35,259 nt of DNA from Planctomycetota bacterium (lineage in GTDB: Bacteria; Planctomycetota; UBA1135; GCA-002686595). A program made the translations under genes and the position numbers. This document shows positions 16,285-25,547 of the stretch, piece by piece (position 1 is the first letter of the stretch; every line of letters begins with the position of its first letter). The notes under the pieces are model-generated. The model worked only from the letters and a program-made list of their open reading frames with translations. It did not search any database and was not told the DNA's origin. The stretch lies in NCBI GenBank assembly GCA_002720975.1, contig PBIX01000071.1, positions 1 through 35,259 on the forward strand, in the 5' to 3' direction.

Positions 16285-17773
16285 GCTCTCCATGATCGCC
16301 GCCCTGGCGGCGCTGCCCGGTCCGGCCCAGGCGGGCTCCGGCTCCGGCCCCGGAGAAGATCTGGGCGCCACCTGGGGCACCGCCAGCCGTGAGCGCGCCT
16401 ACTACCGCATGGCTTCCCTGACCATTCCCGAGGACCTGGTCATCGAAGCGGGTGCCTTCGCTGTCTTGCCCGACGGTCGCGTGGCGGTGGGCACACGCAG
16501 GGGGGACATCTACCTCATGGACGGCGTGGACGAGCAGAAGCCCGCCCCCACCTTTCACCTGTTCGCCACGGGCCTGGACGAGATCTTCGGCCTGGAGCAG
16601 CGGGCCGGAGACCTGTACGTGACCCAGAGCTGCGAGCTCACGCGCCTGCGGGACACGGATGGAGATAGCCGTGCCGATCGGTTTGAGACGATCTCCGACG
16701 AGTGGGGCTACGCCAACTACCACGAGTACGCTTTCGGCTCCAAGTTCGACCCTGAGGGCAACATCCACGTGGCCCTGGGCCTGTCCAGCTCCTACCACTC
16801 GCGGGCGCTGTTCCGTGGCTGGACCATGCGTATCACACCCGAAGGGCAGACCGTGCCCATCGCCAGTGGCATGCGCAGCCCCGGTGGCATCGGAGCCAAC
16901 GAGCACGGTGCCCTGATGTACATCGAGAGCCAGGGGCCGTGGAACTCCTCCTGCAGCCTCAAGGTCATCACACCCGGCGCCTTCCTGGGCCACCCGGCCA
17001 GCTTCAACTGGTACCCCTTCGCGCCGCACCTCGGGCCTGCGCCCGAGGTGCCCGACTCAGGCTCGCGGGTGCGCATCGAGAGCCAGCGCCTGCCCGAACT
17101 CCAGCCCTACGCCGTGGTGTTCCCCTACATCCGCATGGGGCGCTCGATCACGGGCTTCTGTCTCGACGACACCGGCGGACGCTTCGGCCCCTTCGAGAAC
17201 CAGATGTTCCTGGGCGACTTCAGCCTCTCGCTCGTCATGCGCGCCACCACCGAACAGGTGGACGGAGTCTGGCAGGGTGCCTGCTACCCATTCCGGGAGG
17301 GACTCTCCACGGGCATCCTGAACGTCACGTTCACGGAGGAAGGACGCCTGCTGACCGGCGGCACCAACCGCGGCTGGCCCGTGCGCGGCCTCCAGCCCTT
17401 CGCCCTCGAGCGGCTGGAGTGGACGGGTAAGATGCCCTTCGAGATCGAGCGCATCTCGATCACACCGGACGGCTTCAGGGTGCGCTTCACCAAGCCCGTG
17501 GATCCCATCACGGGCGGGGACCTCGCCACCTACAAGCTGGGCACCTTCACCCACATCTACCATGCGGGTTACGGCGGACCGGAGGTGGACCAGACGGTGC
17601 CCGAGGTGCGCTCGGTAGAGCTGTCCGAGGATGGGCTGGAGGCCACCCTGGTGCTGGACGAGCTGCGCCTCGGTCACGTGCACGAGTTCGACCTGATCGC
17701 CCTGCGCTCGAGGGACGGGGAGGCACTCCTGCACCGGGACGCGTACTACACGGTCAACGCCGTGCCCCGCTAG
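16268..17773 (+). CDS. secreted beta-propeller protein, sugar dehydrogenase-like
   Basis: This 501-residue protein has a signal peptide (cut after PAQA22) and a six-bladed-type beta-propeller (about 40-385) with blade-like patterns such as [34 protein letters not shown] and [14 protein letters not shown]. These resemble the PQQ-dependent glucose/sorbosone dehydrogenase-like and NHL-type proteins common beside cytochromes in Planctomycetota and Verrucomicrobiota. It has no CXXCH motif of its own. [11 protein letters not shown] segment near residue 135 is a possible calcium-binding loop. Residues about 395-501 form a separate beta-sandwich-like end. The ATG at 16268 lies within the cytochrome gene (17-base overlap), so the two are coupled. 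Catalytic PQQ ligands cannot be confirmed by eye; it may only bind a ligand. The stop codon is shared in CTAG with the gene on the other strand. Confidence 0.72.
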   Translation: MNSFTRLSMIAALAALPGPAQAGSGSGPGEDLGATWGTASRERAYYRMASLTIPEDLVIEAGAFAVLPDGRVAVGTRRGDIYLMDGVDEQKPAPTFHLFATGLDEIFGLEQRAGDLYVTQSCELTRLRDTDGDSRADRFETISDEWGYANYHEYAFGSKFDPEGNIHVALGLSSSYHSRALFRGWTMRITPEGQTVPIASGMRSPGGIGANEHGALMYIESQGPWNSSCSLKVITPGAFLGHPASFNWYPFAPHLGPAPEVPDSGSRVRIESQRLPELQPYAVVFPYIRMGRSITGFCLDDTGGRFGPFENQMFLGDFSLSLVMRATTEQVDGVWQGACYPFREGLSTGILNVTFTEEGRLLTGGTNRGWPVRGLQPFALERLEWTGKMPFEIERISITPDGFRVRFTKPVDPITGGDLATYKLGTFTHIYHAGYGGPEVDQTVPEVRSVELSEDGLEATLVLDELRLGHVHEFDLIALRSRDGEALLHRDAYYTVNAVPR

Positions 17774-18780
17774 CTAGAAGCCGCGCAGACCTCCGTCAGG
17801 AAGCAGGCCGCGTGGTGACCCTCCTCGCAGGCCTGCATGGCCGGAGTCTCGCGGCTGCAGCGCTCTTCGGCCACCGGGCAGCGCGTGTGGAAGTGGCAAC
17901 CGCTCGGCGGTGAGATGGGCGAGGGTACGTCGCCCTCCAGGTGCACGCGCTGACTGCGACGCGTGGGATCGGGCACGGGAATCGCCGCCAGCAGGGCCTT
18001 GGTGTAGGGGTGCTGGGGATTCTCGAAGATCTGCTCCACCGTGCCGGTCTCCACGATACGGCCCAGGTACATAACCGCCACGCGGTCCGAGATGTACTTC
18101 ACCACCGACAGATCGTGGGCAATGAAAATGTAGGACAGGCCGAACTCCTCCTGCAGGTCACCCAGCAGGTTGAGGACCTGGGCCTGGATGGACACGTCCA
18201 GGGCGCTGACCGCCTCGTCGCAGACGATGAGCTTGGGCCGCAGGGTCAGGGCGCGGGCGATGCCGACGCGCTGGCGCTGGCCGCCGGAGAACTCGTGCGG
18301 AAAGCGGTTGGCCACGTCCGGACGCAGGCCCACCAGGCGCAGCAGCTCGCTGACACGGTCCTCCAACTCGCTGCCCTGGGCGATCCCGTGCACCGACAGA
18401 GCCTCGCCGATGGCGTTGCCCACGGTGATACGCGGGTTCAGGCTGCCGAAGGGATCCTGGAAGATGATCTGCAGGTCCCGGCGCAAGGCGCGCATCTTCT
18501 TCTCGGAGAGACCGAACAGATTCACCTGCGGGGCTCCGGGTTCGGGCCGATAGAGGGCTTCACCTGCAGTGGGCGTCAAGAGGCGCAGCAGCGAGCGACC
18601 CGCAGTGGTCTTGCCGCAACCCGACTCCCCCACCACGGACAAAGTCTCCTGGCGTCCGAGGGTGAAGTCGATACCGTCCACGGCCTTCACGTCCCCGACA
18701 TGCCGCGAGAGGATCCCGCGATAGATGGGGAAGTACTTCTTGAGGCCGGTGACCTCCAGCAGGTTGTCGGGAGCGCTCAT
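17770..18780 (-). CDS. dppF: peptide ABC importer ATPase, OppF/DppF type (left set)
   Basis: This 336-residue protein is one of the two ATPases powering the left peptide importer. Walker A is GESGCGKT (51-58), the signature motif FSGGQRQRV is near 165, and Walker B is [12 protein letters not shown] near 185; the proline usual in CDEP is Ala here, a change also seen in relatives. The C-terminal oligopeptide-transporter domain (about 230-325) has the cysteine pattern [15 protein letters not shown]. The ATG at 18780 overlaps the stop of the partner ATPase by 4 bp, with a GGAG-type ribosome site upstream; a longer frame to 18870 would run inside that partner gene and is rejected. It is the last gene of the leftward operon, and its TAG shares the CTAG at 17770-17773 with the convergent gene. 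Confidence 0.92.
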   Translation of the reverse strand: MSAPDNLLEVTGLKKYFPIYRGILSRHVGDVKAVDGIDFTLGRQETLSVVGESGCGKTTAGRSLLRLLTPTAGEALYRPEPGAPQVNLFGLSEKKMRALRRDLQIIFQDPFGSLNPRITVGNAIGEALSVHGIAQGSELEDRVSELLRLVGLRPDVANRFPHEFSGGQRQRVGIARALTLRPKLIVCDEAVSALDVSIQAQVLNLLGDLQEEFGLSYIFIAHDLSVVKYISDRVAVMYLGRIVETGTVEQIFENPQHPYTKALLAAIPVPDPTRRSQRVHLEGDVPSPISPPSGCHFHTRCPVAEERCSRETPAMQACEEGHHAACFLTEVCAASS

Positions 18781-19805
18781 AGCTTCTCCGCCTCCTCCAA
18801 GTGGTGGCAGGCCACGGTGTGCCCCGCAGCCCCATCCAGAGGATCCAGGCTGGGCACCTGGCTGGTGCACAGGTCGGTGGCAATGGGGCAGCGCGTCCGG
18901 AAACGACAGCCGCTGGGGAAGTGGGTGGCGCTGGGCACCATGCCCTCGATCGTCTCGAGCCGCTCCCCGGCGCCCGCCAGATCCGGAAGGGACCGGAACA
19001 GCCCGATGGAGTAGGGATGCCTGGGATTGCTGAACAACTCTTCCACTGTGGCGTACTCCACCACCTTGCCCGCGTACATCACGGCCACGTGGTGGGCCGT
19101 CTGGGCCACGACGCCCAGGTCGTGGGTGATGAGCAGCACGCTCATGCCCTCGGCCTTCTGCAGGTCCGCGATCAGGTCCAGGATCTGGGCCTGGATGGTC
19201 ACGTCCAGTGCCGTGGTGGGCTCGTCCGCGATCAGCAGGGCCGGGTTGCAGGACATGGCGATGGCGATCATCACCCGCTGGCGCATGCCGCCGGAGAGCT
19301 GGTGGGGATACTCATCCACGCGCGAGAGCGGGGAGGGGATGCCCACCTTCTCCAACATGCTGATGGCGTGCTCGCGTGCAGCCGTGGCATCCATGCCCTG
19401 GTGCAGCATGACCGTCTCCATGATCTGGTTGCCCACGGTGTAGACCGGGTTCAGGGCCGTCATGGGCTCCTGGAAGATCATGGCGATCTCGTTGCCACGG
19501 ATGGCGCGCATCTGCTCTTCGCTCCTGAGCAGGAGGTTCTCGCCTCGGAAGAGGATCTCGCCGCCCGCGTTGAGGCCCGGCGGCATGGGCACAAGCCCCA
19601 TGACGGACAGGGCGGTGACGCTCTTGCCGCAGCCCGACTCCCCCACGACCCCCAGGGTCTCGCCCTCGTGCAAGCTGTAGCTCACCCCGTCCACGGCCTT
19701 GGCGAGCCCCTCGTCCACACGGAAGTGGGTCTTGAGCTCGCGCAGCTCCAGGAGCGGCTTGCTGCCGTTCGAGGATGTCGCGGGGCTTTGGCTGGGATCG
19801 GTCAT
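18777..19805 (-). CDS. dppD: peptide ABC importer ATPase, OppD/DppD type (left set)
   Basis: This 342-residue protein is the second ATPase of the left importer, predicted to form a heterodimer with the downstream DppF-type protein on the cytoplasmic face. Walker A is GESGCGKS (55-62), the signature LSGGMRQRV is near 171, Walker [13 protein letters not shown] near 190, and an H-loop His lies in [10 protein letters not shown]. The C-terminal oligopeptide domain carries [15 protein letters not shown], as in OppD. The ATG at 19805 overlaps the upstream permease stop by 4 bp (ATGA). A longer in-frame start at 19907 would add 34 residues inside that permease gene and is rejected. The first 17 residues (Ser-rich) are non-conserved. 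Confidence 0.92.
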   Translation of the reverse strand: MTDPSQSPATSSNGSKPLLELRELKTHFRVDEGLAKAVDGVSYSLHEGETLGVVGESGCGKSVTALSVMGLVPMPPGLNAGGEILFRGENLLLRSEEQMRAIRGNEIAMIFQEPMTALNPVYTVGNQIMETVMLHQGMDATAAREHAISMLEKVGIPSPLSRVDEYPHQLSGGMRQRVMIAIAMSCNPALLIADEPTTALDVTIQAQILDLIADLQKAEGMSVLLITHDLGVVAQTAHHVAVMYAGKVVEYATVEELFSNPRHPYSIGLFRSLPDLAGAGERLETIEGMVPSATHFPSGCRFRTRCPIATDLCTSQVPSLDPLDGAAGHTVACHHLEEAEKL

Positions 19806-21679
19806 AGCTTCATCTTCGGATCCAGCGCGTCGCGCACGGCATCCCCCACGAGGTTGTAGCAGGTGACGGTGATGAAGATCAGCACGCCCGGGAAGACCTG
19901 GATCCACCAGAACTGGGGGTTACGGCTCTCGTTGACCAGCGCTCCCCAGGAGGCCTCGGGCGGCCGTGTGCCGAAGCCCAGGAAGGAGATGGCCGACTCC
20001 GTCAGGATGCCCGCCGCCACGGAGAAGGCCGCCGAGACCAGCACGGGGCTCATGGCGTTGGGTAGCACGTGGCGGAAGATGGTGCGCGCATCGGAGAAGC
20101 CCAGGGAGCGCGCTGCCAGGACGAACTCCTGCTCGCGCAGGCGCATGAACTCGCCGCGCACCAGCCGCGCCGTGCCCGTCCAGCGGATCAGGGCGATGAC
20201 GAAGATGATGGCGAAGATGGGCGGCACGACCTTGGGGTCGGTGAAGGCCATGGCCATCAGGATCAGGAAGAAGGCGGGCAGAGACTGGATGATCTCGATG
20301 GCGCGCATGATGAATACGTCCACCCGACCCCCGAAGTAGCCGGCGATGGAGCCGATCACCACGCCCAGGACGGTCAGGAGCACGGCGGAGAGGATGCCCA
20401 CCATCAGGCTCACCCGCCCGCCCCAGAGAATCCGCGTGAACAGGTCGCGGCCCAGCTCGTCGGTTCCCGCGATGCGACGCAGGGGGTGGTTGACGCCAGG
20501 CTCGCCTGGCTTGATCTGCACGGGTACCGCGGGCACCTCATAGCCTGTGGCGTCAGTCTCCCCCGCTGCCTCAGCCCGAGCACCGCGCACGTAGCGGCCA
20601 TCGGCATCGATCTCGGCGTTTGCGCGCCAGGTTGGGGGGCGGAAGTTGACCTCCGCATCGGAGCGCGTCTCGGCGGAACCGAAGGCCACCGGAGCCCAGA
20701 CCACCGTGTCGGCCTGTTCGGCCTGCATGGGCTGGCCTGCGGGGGTGAGCCACATGTCCCCGGACGCCAGTGCGCCCTTGTATGGGGCTGTGTCGAAGGC
20801 GCTTCCGCCCCCGTAGAAAGGAGAGTTCACCCAGGCCACGCTTCCCAGCAGTGAGAAGAGCACAACCCCCAAGGACTTGCGGCGTCTCCACTGGCGGATG
20901 CGCTCACGGTCGCCGGCGAGCACGTTCTTGTTCACCAGGCGATTCCAGGCTGGCCAGGCCAGGACCAGGAACCAGAACAGCATGAAGAACACCTCCTTGC
21001 CCGAGAGGGCCTCGGTCAAGGGGTGGCTCTTGGACCCGACCAGACGCAGGCCGGTGGAGTCGGGATCGGCGGGGTCCCAGATGGTCAGGGCGCGCCTGAA
21101 GCCCCGCGCCAACTTCTTGGCTTCGGTGATCTTGGCCAGGGCCGTCTCCGAATCCCCCGCATCAAAGGCGGCCAGTCCTTCAACGACCAGGCCCTCGTAG
21201 GTGTCGAGCCCTGCGCGCGGTCCCTGTGCATCGGGAGCCTCAGTAGAAGGCTCACCGTCGGCAGGCAGGTACAGGCGCAGGGTCTCCAGCCGGTTGGCTG
21301 CCGCCTGGCGCTCCTGCTGCAGAGCACCGGTGCGATCCTGGGGAACCCCCTCCTTACCGAGTGTCCCCGCGGAGCGCAGGCGTTCGGTGTAGTCCTCGTC
21401 GCTCTGCTTGATCAGGCTGCCCATGCCCGTGGTCACAGCCGAGAGGGAGCCGGACGCGCTCCGGAAAGCGCGCAGGTCCACAGACTCGATCACGAAGGGG
21501 CGGTCATTGGCCAGGAACGGCGCGTAGATGGCCGAGCCATAGAGAAACGCCAGGACGACGAGGCCGATCTTGAACAGGGTGCGCTTGCTGAGTTGTTCGA
21601 AGACCAGATCCCAGTAGTCCTTGGAGTAGACCTGGGCCTCGAGCGCGCCATCGGTGGACGAGGTGGACGGCTTACTCAT
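19802..21679 (-). CDS. dppC: peptide ABC permease, DppC/OppC type with huge insertion (left set)
   Basis: This 625-residue permease is about twice the usual length of 280-340. The C-terminal 230 residues are a normal BPD-type permease: [17 protein letters not shown] (about 406), five or so membrane spans, and the EAA loop [14 protein letters not shown] (about 515). The first span is at about 33-56. Between span 1 and the permease core are a charged, helical soluble segment (about 57-225), two further hydrophobic segments (about 228-250 and 270-287), and a loop of about 115 residues rich in Ala, Asp and Glu. The extra parts most likely face the periplasm. The reading frame is open throughout, so this is a real insertion and not a frameshift. 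The start at 21679 overlaps the DppB-type gene by 8 bp. Confidence 0.88.
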   Translation of the reverse strand: MSKPSTSSTDGALEAQVYSKDYWDLVFEQLSKRTLFKIGLVVLAFLYGSAIYAPFLANDRPFVIESVDLRAFRSASGSLSAVTTGMGSLIKQSDEDYTERLRSAGTLGKEGVPQDRTGALQQERQAAANRLETLRLYLPADGEPSTEAPDAQGPRAGLDTYEGLVVEGLAAFDAGDSETALAKITEAKKLARGFRRALTIWDPADPDSTGLRLVGSKSHPLTEALSGKEVFFMLFWFLVLAWPAWNRLVNKNVLAGDRERIRQWRRRKSLGVVLFSLLGSVAWVNSPFYGGGSAFDTAPYKGALASGDMWLTPAGQPMQAEQADTVVWAPVAFGSAETRSDAEVNFRPPTWRANAEIDADGRYVRGARAEAAGETDATGYEVPAVPVQIKPGEPGVNHPLRRIAGTDELGRDLFTRILWGGRVSLMVGILSAVLLTVLGVVIGSIAGYFGGRVDVFIMRAIEIIQSLPAFFLILMAMAFTDPKVVPPIFAIIFVIALIRWTGTARLVRGEFMRLREQEFVLAARSLGFSDARTIFRHVLPNAMSPVLVSAAFSVAAGILTESAISFLGFGTRPPEASWGALVNESRNPQFWWIQVFPGVLIFITVTCYNLVGDAVRDALDPKMKL

Positions 21680-23168
21680 GGCGGATGCGCGGGTCCACGA
21701 GGGAGTAGGTGATGTCCGAGAGCAGGATGCCCACCTGGGTCATGATGCCCACGAAGATGGTGACCGCCATGACGATGTAGAAGTCCCGACGCAGGAGACC
21801 CTCGAAGGCGTACTTGCCCATACCGGGGATATCGAAGACCTTCTCGACGATGATCGACCCGCCGATAAGGATCGGCAGGATGGAGGCCAGCAGGGTCAGT
21901 ACCGGGATCATCGAGTTGCGCAGGGCGTGCTTGTACACGACGACCCGCTCGCTCAAGCCCTTGGCGCGCGCTGTACGGATGTAGTCCTGGCGGATCACCT
22001 CCAGCATGCCGGCCCGCATCTGCCGGGACAGGTAGGCCAGGCTGCCGTAGGTCAGGGTCAGGACCGGTAGCACCGCATGCTTGACGACGTCCCAGGCATA
22101 CGCGGCACCACTCAGGGAGTCGGCATCCTTGTCGTGCAGCCCCAGGACCGGCAAGAGGTCCAGACCCGTCTTGCCGAACACCAGGATCAGCATCAGTCCG
22201 GCCCAGAAAGTGGGGATGGAGTACAGGATGAACAGCACGACGGTCAAACCGCCGTCGATCTTGGTGCCCTGGTTGCGCACGGAGAAGATCCCCAGAGGCA
22301 GCGCGATGAGGTAGCTCAGGAGCACGGCCACCAGGGACAGAGGAACGGTCACCTTGAGCCGGCGCATGAGCTCCGCAGCTACAGGTGTGTTGGCCTGCAT
22401 CTCATTGCCCAACTGCAGACAGAGCAGCCCGCCCCAGGTGTTCTCACCGGTGTTCTTCACCCGGCCGCCGCCACCCTCCTCGTAGTACCAGCGGAACCAG
22501 CCGTTGATGAGCGCCCCTGGACCAAGCTGTTCCAGGCGCACCGGGTGCAGCTGAAGTTCATGCCCTGTGATCTGCGCAAGGGCATCCCCCACTCGCTCAA
22601 TCGCATGACTCCGACTGTCCGTCTCCAAGCGGAGCTCCTGCAGACTGGTCATCAGAGCAGGCAGGCAGGCGCCTTCAGGTTTTTTGTTCTTCTCCTTGAG
22701 GCGGCTCACGGCGTTGGACCAGGCCGCGTCGCCCGCTGCATCGTCCAGGAGCACCTGCCGCAGATCCTCCATCTCGCCTTGCTCTCCCTCGGGGGTGTCC
22801 GGCAGATACGCGATGGGCAGAGGCTTGCCCTCAGGTACGGTGCTTCCGTCCGGCAGCTCGACCTCTTCCACCTTGCGCTCCCCATAGGGTGAGGAGAACA
22901 GCGAGCAACCATCGCGTGAGAGGTTGACCGGGCCGATGTAGTCCAGGAACTGGATGACCGGATTGCGGTCGAGGCCGTGCTTGATACGAAAGGCGTCGAT
23001 CTTCGAGGCCGAGTCCGAATCCGTGGCCATCTGTCCGCCCGAGCCCATGCCCATCATGACCGTGGCCGGGTCCCCGGGGGCCAGGTGGTAGATCCCAAAG
23101 ACGACAGCCGCCACCCCCAGGGTGGTCGGGATCATCAGGAGCAGTCGGCGGAGGATGAAGGCCAGCAC
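21672..23168 (-). CDS. dppB: peptide ABC permease, DppB/OppB type with large insertion (left set)
   Basis: This 498-residue permease is longer than the usual 310-340 residues. The N-terminal span (about 8-30, then HLAPGDPA) and the C-terminal permease core (about 270-498) with the EAA loop RQDYIRTARAKGLSERVVVYKHALRN are typical of DppB. The extra 190 or so residues (about 70-265) lie between spans 1 and 2 and so in the periplasm. They are charged and helical and contain three cysteines (GCSL, GACL, LLCL) that could form a disulfide. The start codon is GTG at 23168 without a Shine-Dalgarno; ATGs within the frame would cut off span 1. It lies 120 bases after the binding-protein gene, the only real gap in the operon. 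Confidence 0.87.
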   Translation of the reverse strand: MLAFILRRLLLMIPTTLGVAAVVFGIYHLAPGDPATVMMGMGSGGQMATDSDSASKIDAFRIKHGLDRNPVIQFLDYIGPVNLSRDGCSLFSSPYGERKVEEVELPDGSTVPEGKPLPIAYLPDTPEGEQGEMEDLRQVLLDDAAGDAAWSNAVSRLKEKNKKPEGACLPALMTSLQELRLETDSRSHAIERVGDALAQITGHELQLHPVRLEQLGPGALINGWFRWYYEEGGGGRVKNTGENTWGGLLCLQLGNEMQANTPVAAELMRRLKVTVPLSLVAVLLSYLIALPLGIFSVRNQGTKIDGGLTVVLFILYSIPTFWAGLMLILVFGKTGLDLLPVLGLHDKDADSLSGAAYAWDVVKHAVLPVLTLTYGSLAYLSRQMRAGMLEVIRQDYIRTARAKGLSERVVVYKHALRNSMIPVLTLLASILPILIGGSIIVEKVFDIPGMGKYAFEGLLRRDFYIVMAVTIFVGIMTQVGILLSDITYSLVDPRIRHE

Positions 23169-23288
23169 GGCAGTTCGGCGGGGGGAGTTCCGTTCCCGTC
23201 AGGGAAAGGGGGGCCGAAGATACACGGGTACAGGGCCCGGGGGTAGGGCCACCCCACCCAAGAACACCGCTTCGGACGGGTTACGGAC

Positions 23289-25370
23289 CTAGCGGTCCAG
23301 GGTCGCCCGGGTCTTGTCTGTCGATTCCCACAGGTGCCAGCGCCGGATCACGTAACCCGGGTCGATGCCCAGGGTCTGGAACCCGCGGAAGCGCCGGTTC
23401 AGGGCGAACTTCTGGGGCACGTTGTACATGAACAGGTACGGGTGCACGTTCTCATAGAGGTAGCGGTGCATCTCGCGCCAGATAGCCTGGCGCTTGTCGA
23501 AGTCGAGCTCGCGCTGACCCGCCGCGATCAGCTCATCGATCTTGGGATCCATGACGCCGGCATTGTTGGATCCCCGAGCGTCGAACTCGCCCCATTTGGA
23601 ATGCCAGAGCTGCTCGGGGTCACTCTCCAGCGGCGGCACCCAAGCCAGGTTGCAGCCATCAAACTGGCGGGTCTTCATCTTCTCCAGGAAGGTGGCCCAC
23701 TCCATTTGCACCATGTTGACCTTGATTTCAAGGTCGCCGAGCGCCTCCTGCAGCTTCAGGCCGAAGTTCTTCGAGGCATCGTTGCCCGACGGCATGAGGA
23801 AGTCGATCTCCAGAGCCACGCCGTCCTTGTCGCGGATGCCATCCCCATCGCGGTCGTACCACTCGGCATCCTCAAGGAGGTCGATAGCCCCATCGGGATC
23901 GAAGGGCAGGGGTGCGACGTCATGGTCGTAGGCCGCGGAGTTGTAGGGGAAGGGACCGGTGATGCGACGCGCCAGACCCTTGTAGTTGGAGATCCGATAG
24001 GCCTCGTAGTCCATGGCCATGGAGATGGCCTTGCGCACGGCCAGGTCCTTGAGCTGGGGCTTGTACAGGTTCCAGCCCGTGTAGCCGTAGGTGCCCAGGT
24101 ACTTGAAGCCCTTGTAGTGGGTCGACTTGAAGTCGTCGCCCTCGGTGCGCGCGCCGAAGTAGTCGGCGGACTTGATGCGCTCGAAGAAGTCCAGCTCGCC
24201 GTTGAGCAGGGCGTTCATGGAAGTCTCGTCGTCGTCGATGTAACGCCAGCGGATGGTGTCCACATAGCCCGCGTTGTCCCGGTCGAAGTACAGGCACTTG
24301 CCGTTCTCGTCGGCGAAGCGCTCGGCCTGCACGTACTGCTGGGTCCACTGGGTCACCCGGTAGGGCCCCAGGCCGACCCATAGCTGATTGTGGCGGTTCT
24401 CGTTGATGTGCTTGGCCTGCTTCTCCAGTGAAGCGCTGGCGTCATGCTCGGGGTTGTTCGGGTCGGCCAGGTTGTAGATGTGGCTGGGCAGGACCGTCAG
24501 GGATTCCGCGATGGTCCCCTTCGCGAAGGCGTACTGCTCCTCGTAGAAGAAGCGCACGGTCAGATCGTCGACGATCTCTCCGTGGGTGATCTTCTCGAAT
24601 TGGAAACGCTTCTCGTCGCAGTCGACCTTGGGATTGGAGTAGATCGTCCACGAGAAGTGGACGTCTGCGGCGTCCAGCGTGTGACCGTCAAGGGCCGCCA
24701 CTGCATCGGGGTGGGTCTCGGGGTAGACGAGGGAGGGATGCCAGAGTACGCCCTCGCGGACCTTGAAGGTGAAGACGGCGCCGCGCTGAATACTCTCGAC
24801 GTCCGACTTGGGAACCTCGACCGCCACCTGCAGGGAAGCGCCCGCCGAAGCGGGAGTCACGACCCAGTTGTCGCCACCGTCCGTGACCTGACCATAGTAG
24901 GCGCGCACCAGTTTCTGGGCGGACTGGCCCTCGGCCACCTCGCCCTGTCGCTTGACCTTGGCATCGATGGCGCCCGTCCCGTCCCCGTGACGGCCGGCAG
25001 CCTCGGCATTCAGCACCACCAGATCCTCCGTCACAAAACTGTCAGCCAGACGCGGGCGGTAGTCGTGCCACTCCCAGTCCTGGATCATCAGGGTCTCGTG
25101 CACCTCGCGGAGGAGCCTGCGAGTAATAGCGGAGTTCTCGATCGGGTAGCAGATGTTCTCAGGCAGGCTGGCCAGATGAACGATCACGCGACCGCCATAG
25201 AGCACCTCCGCGTCCTTGTCGCGATCCGGGTGAAAGACGTCCTTGGCCGCCTCACCGGGCCCGGCAACCTCGACGGGCGCCTCGTCCTGGCAGATGGCTG
25301 GGGCCGCAAGAACGGCTAGCGAGCCGAGGCTCAAGAGGGCGCGTGTGGGGCGAATCGGGAAACAGATCAT
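23289..25370 (-). CDS. peptide/solute-binding protein of the left importer (SBP_bac_5)
   Basis: This 693-residue protein is the periplasmic ligand-binding component of the left importer. It has a signal peptide (MICFPIRPTRALLSLGSLAV, cut near APA25) and no clear lipobox. The SBP_bac_5 fold is supported by blocks such as VFTFKVREGVLWH, VHFSWTIYSN, GLGPYRVTQW, YTGWNLYKP and VRKAISMAMDYEAY, and by the family calcium-loop-like DRDGDGIRDKDG. It is about 150 residues longer than typical OppA/DppA proteins; much of the excess (about 95-190) precedes the first core block. The ATG at 25370 is chosen for the signal peptide; the longer frame to 25574 is not a plausible N-terminus and would run across the promoter. 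It starts the leftward operon. Ligand specificity cannot be read from sequence. Confidence 0.9.
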   Translation of the reverse strand: MICFPIRPTRALLSLGSLAVLAAPAICQDEAPVEVAGPGEAAKDVFHPDRDKDAEVLYGGRVIVHLASLPENICYPIENSAITRRLLREVHETLMIQDWEWHDYRPRLADSFVTEDLVVLNAEAAGRHGDGTGAIDAKVKRQGEVAEGQSAQKLVRAYYGQVTDGGDNWVVTPASAGASLQVAVEVPKSDVESIQRGAVFTFKVREGVLWHPSLVYPETHPDAVAALDGHTLDAADVHFSWTIYSNPKVDCDEKRFQFEKITHGEIVDDLTVRFFYEEQYAFAKGTIAESLTVLPSHIYNLADPNNPEHDASASLEKQAKHINENRHNQLWVGLGPYRVTQWTQQYVQAERFADENGKCLYFDRDNAGYVDTIRWRYIDDDETSMNALLNGELDFFERIKSADYFGARTEGDDFKSTHYKGFKYLGTYGYTGWNLYKPQLKDLAVRKAISMAMDYEAYRISNYKGLARRITGPFPYNSAAYDHDVAPLPFDPDGAIDLLEDAEWYDRDGDGIRDKDGVALEIDFLMPSGNDASKNFGLKLQEALGDLEIKVNMVQMEWATFLEKMKTRQFDGCNLAWVPPLESDPEQLWHSKWGEFDARGSNNAGVMDPKIDELIAAGQRELDFDKRQAIWREMHRYLYENVHPYLFMYNVPQKFALNRRFRGFQTLGIDPGYVIRRWHLWESTDKTRATLDR

Positions 25371-25457
25371 GGGTGCATTGGGAAAAGGGAACCACGGGGC
25401 GGGACAAGTGTAATTAGGGTCCGTGGGCAGCCTGGTTACACCCGCTGGTGGGCGACC

Positions 25458-25486
25458 ATTGTTCGGAGAAGGTGAAGAATCGTCAA
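25458..25486 (-). promoter_or_regulatory. promoter for the left importer operon
   Basis: Reading leftward, TTGACG (25486-25481) and AACAAT (25463-25458) are separated by 17 bases, a good housekeeping-type spacing with four of six matches in the -10. Transcription would start near 25451, giving a leader of about 80 bases before the ATG at 25370. It shares the TTGACG -35 with the promoter at 10081. Confidence 0.42.
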
Positions 25487-25512
25487 GCTCACACCGCCCC
25501 TGAGAGCCTGTC

Positions 25513-25541
25513 TTGCGGGGGACCCACCCGCCCAGTAGTCT
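25513..25541 (+). promoter_or_regulatory. possible promoter for the right importer operon
   Basis: TTGCGG (25513-25518) and TAGTCT (25536-25541) lie 17 bases apart on the plus strand. The -10 match is only three of six. The start would be at or next to the ATG at 25548, giving a nearly leaderless mRNA, which agrees with the missing Shine-Dalgarno. Weak support. Confidence 0.25.
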
Positions 25542-25547
25542 GCATCG

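Noticed and set aside
23240..23255. Hairpin GGGGT/ACCCC between the left binding protein and DppB genes
   Set aside because: Only five base pairs in G/C runs; too weak to list as a feature.
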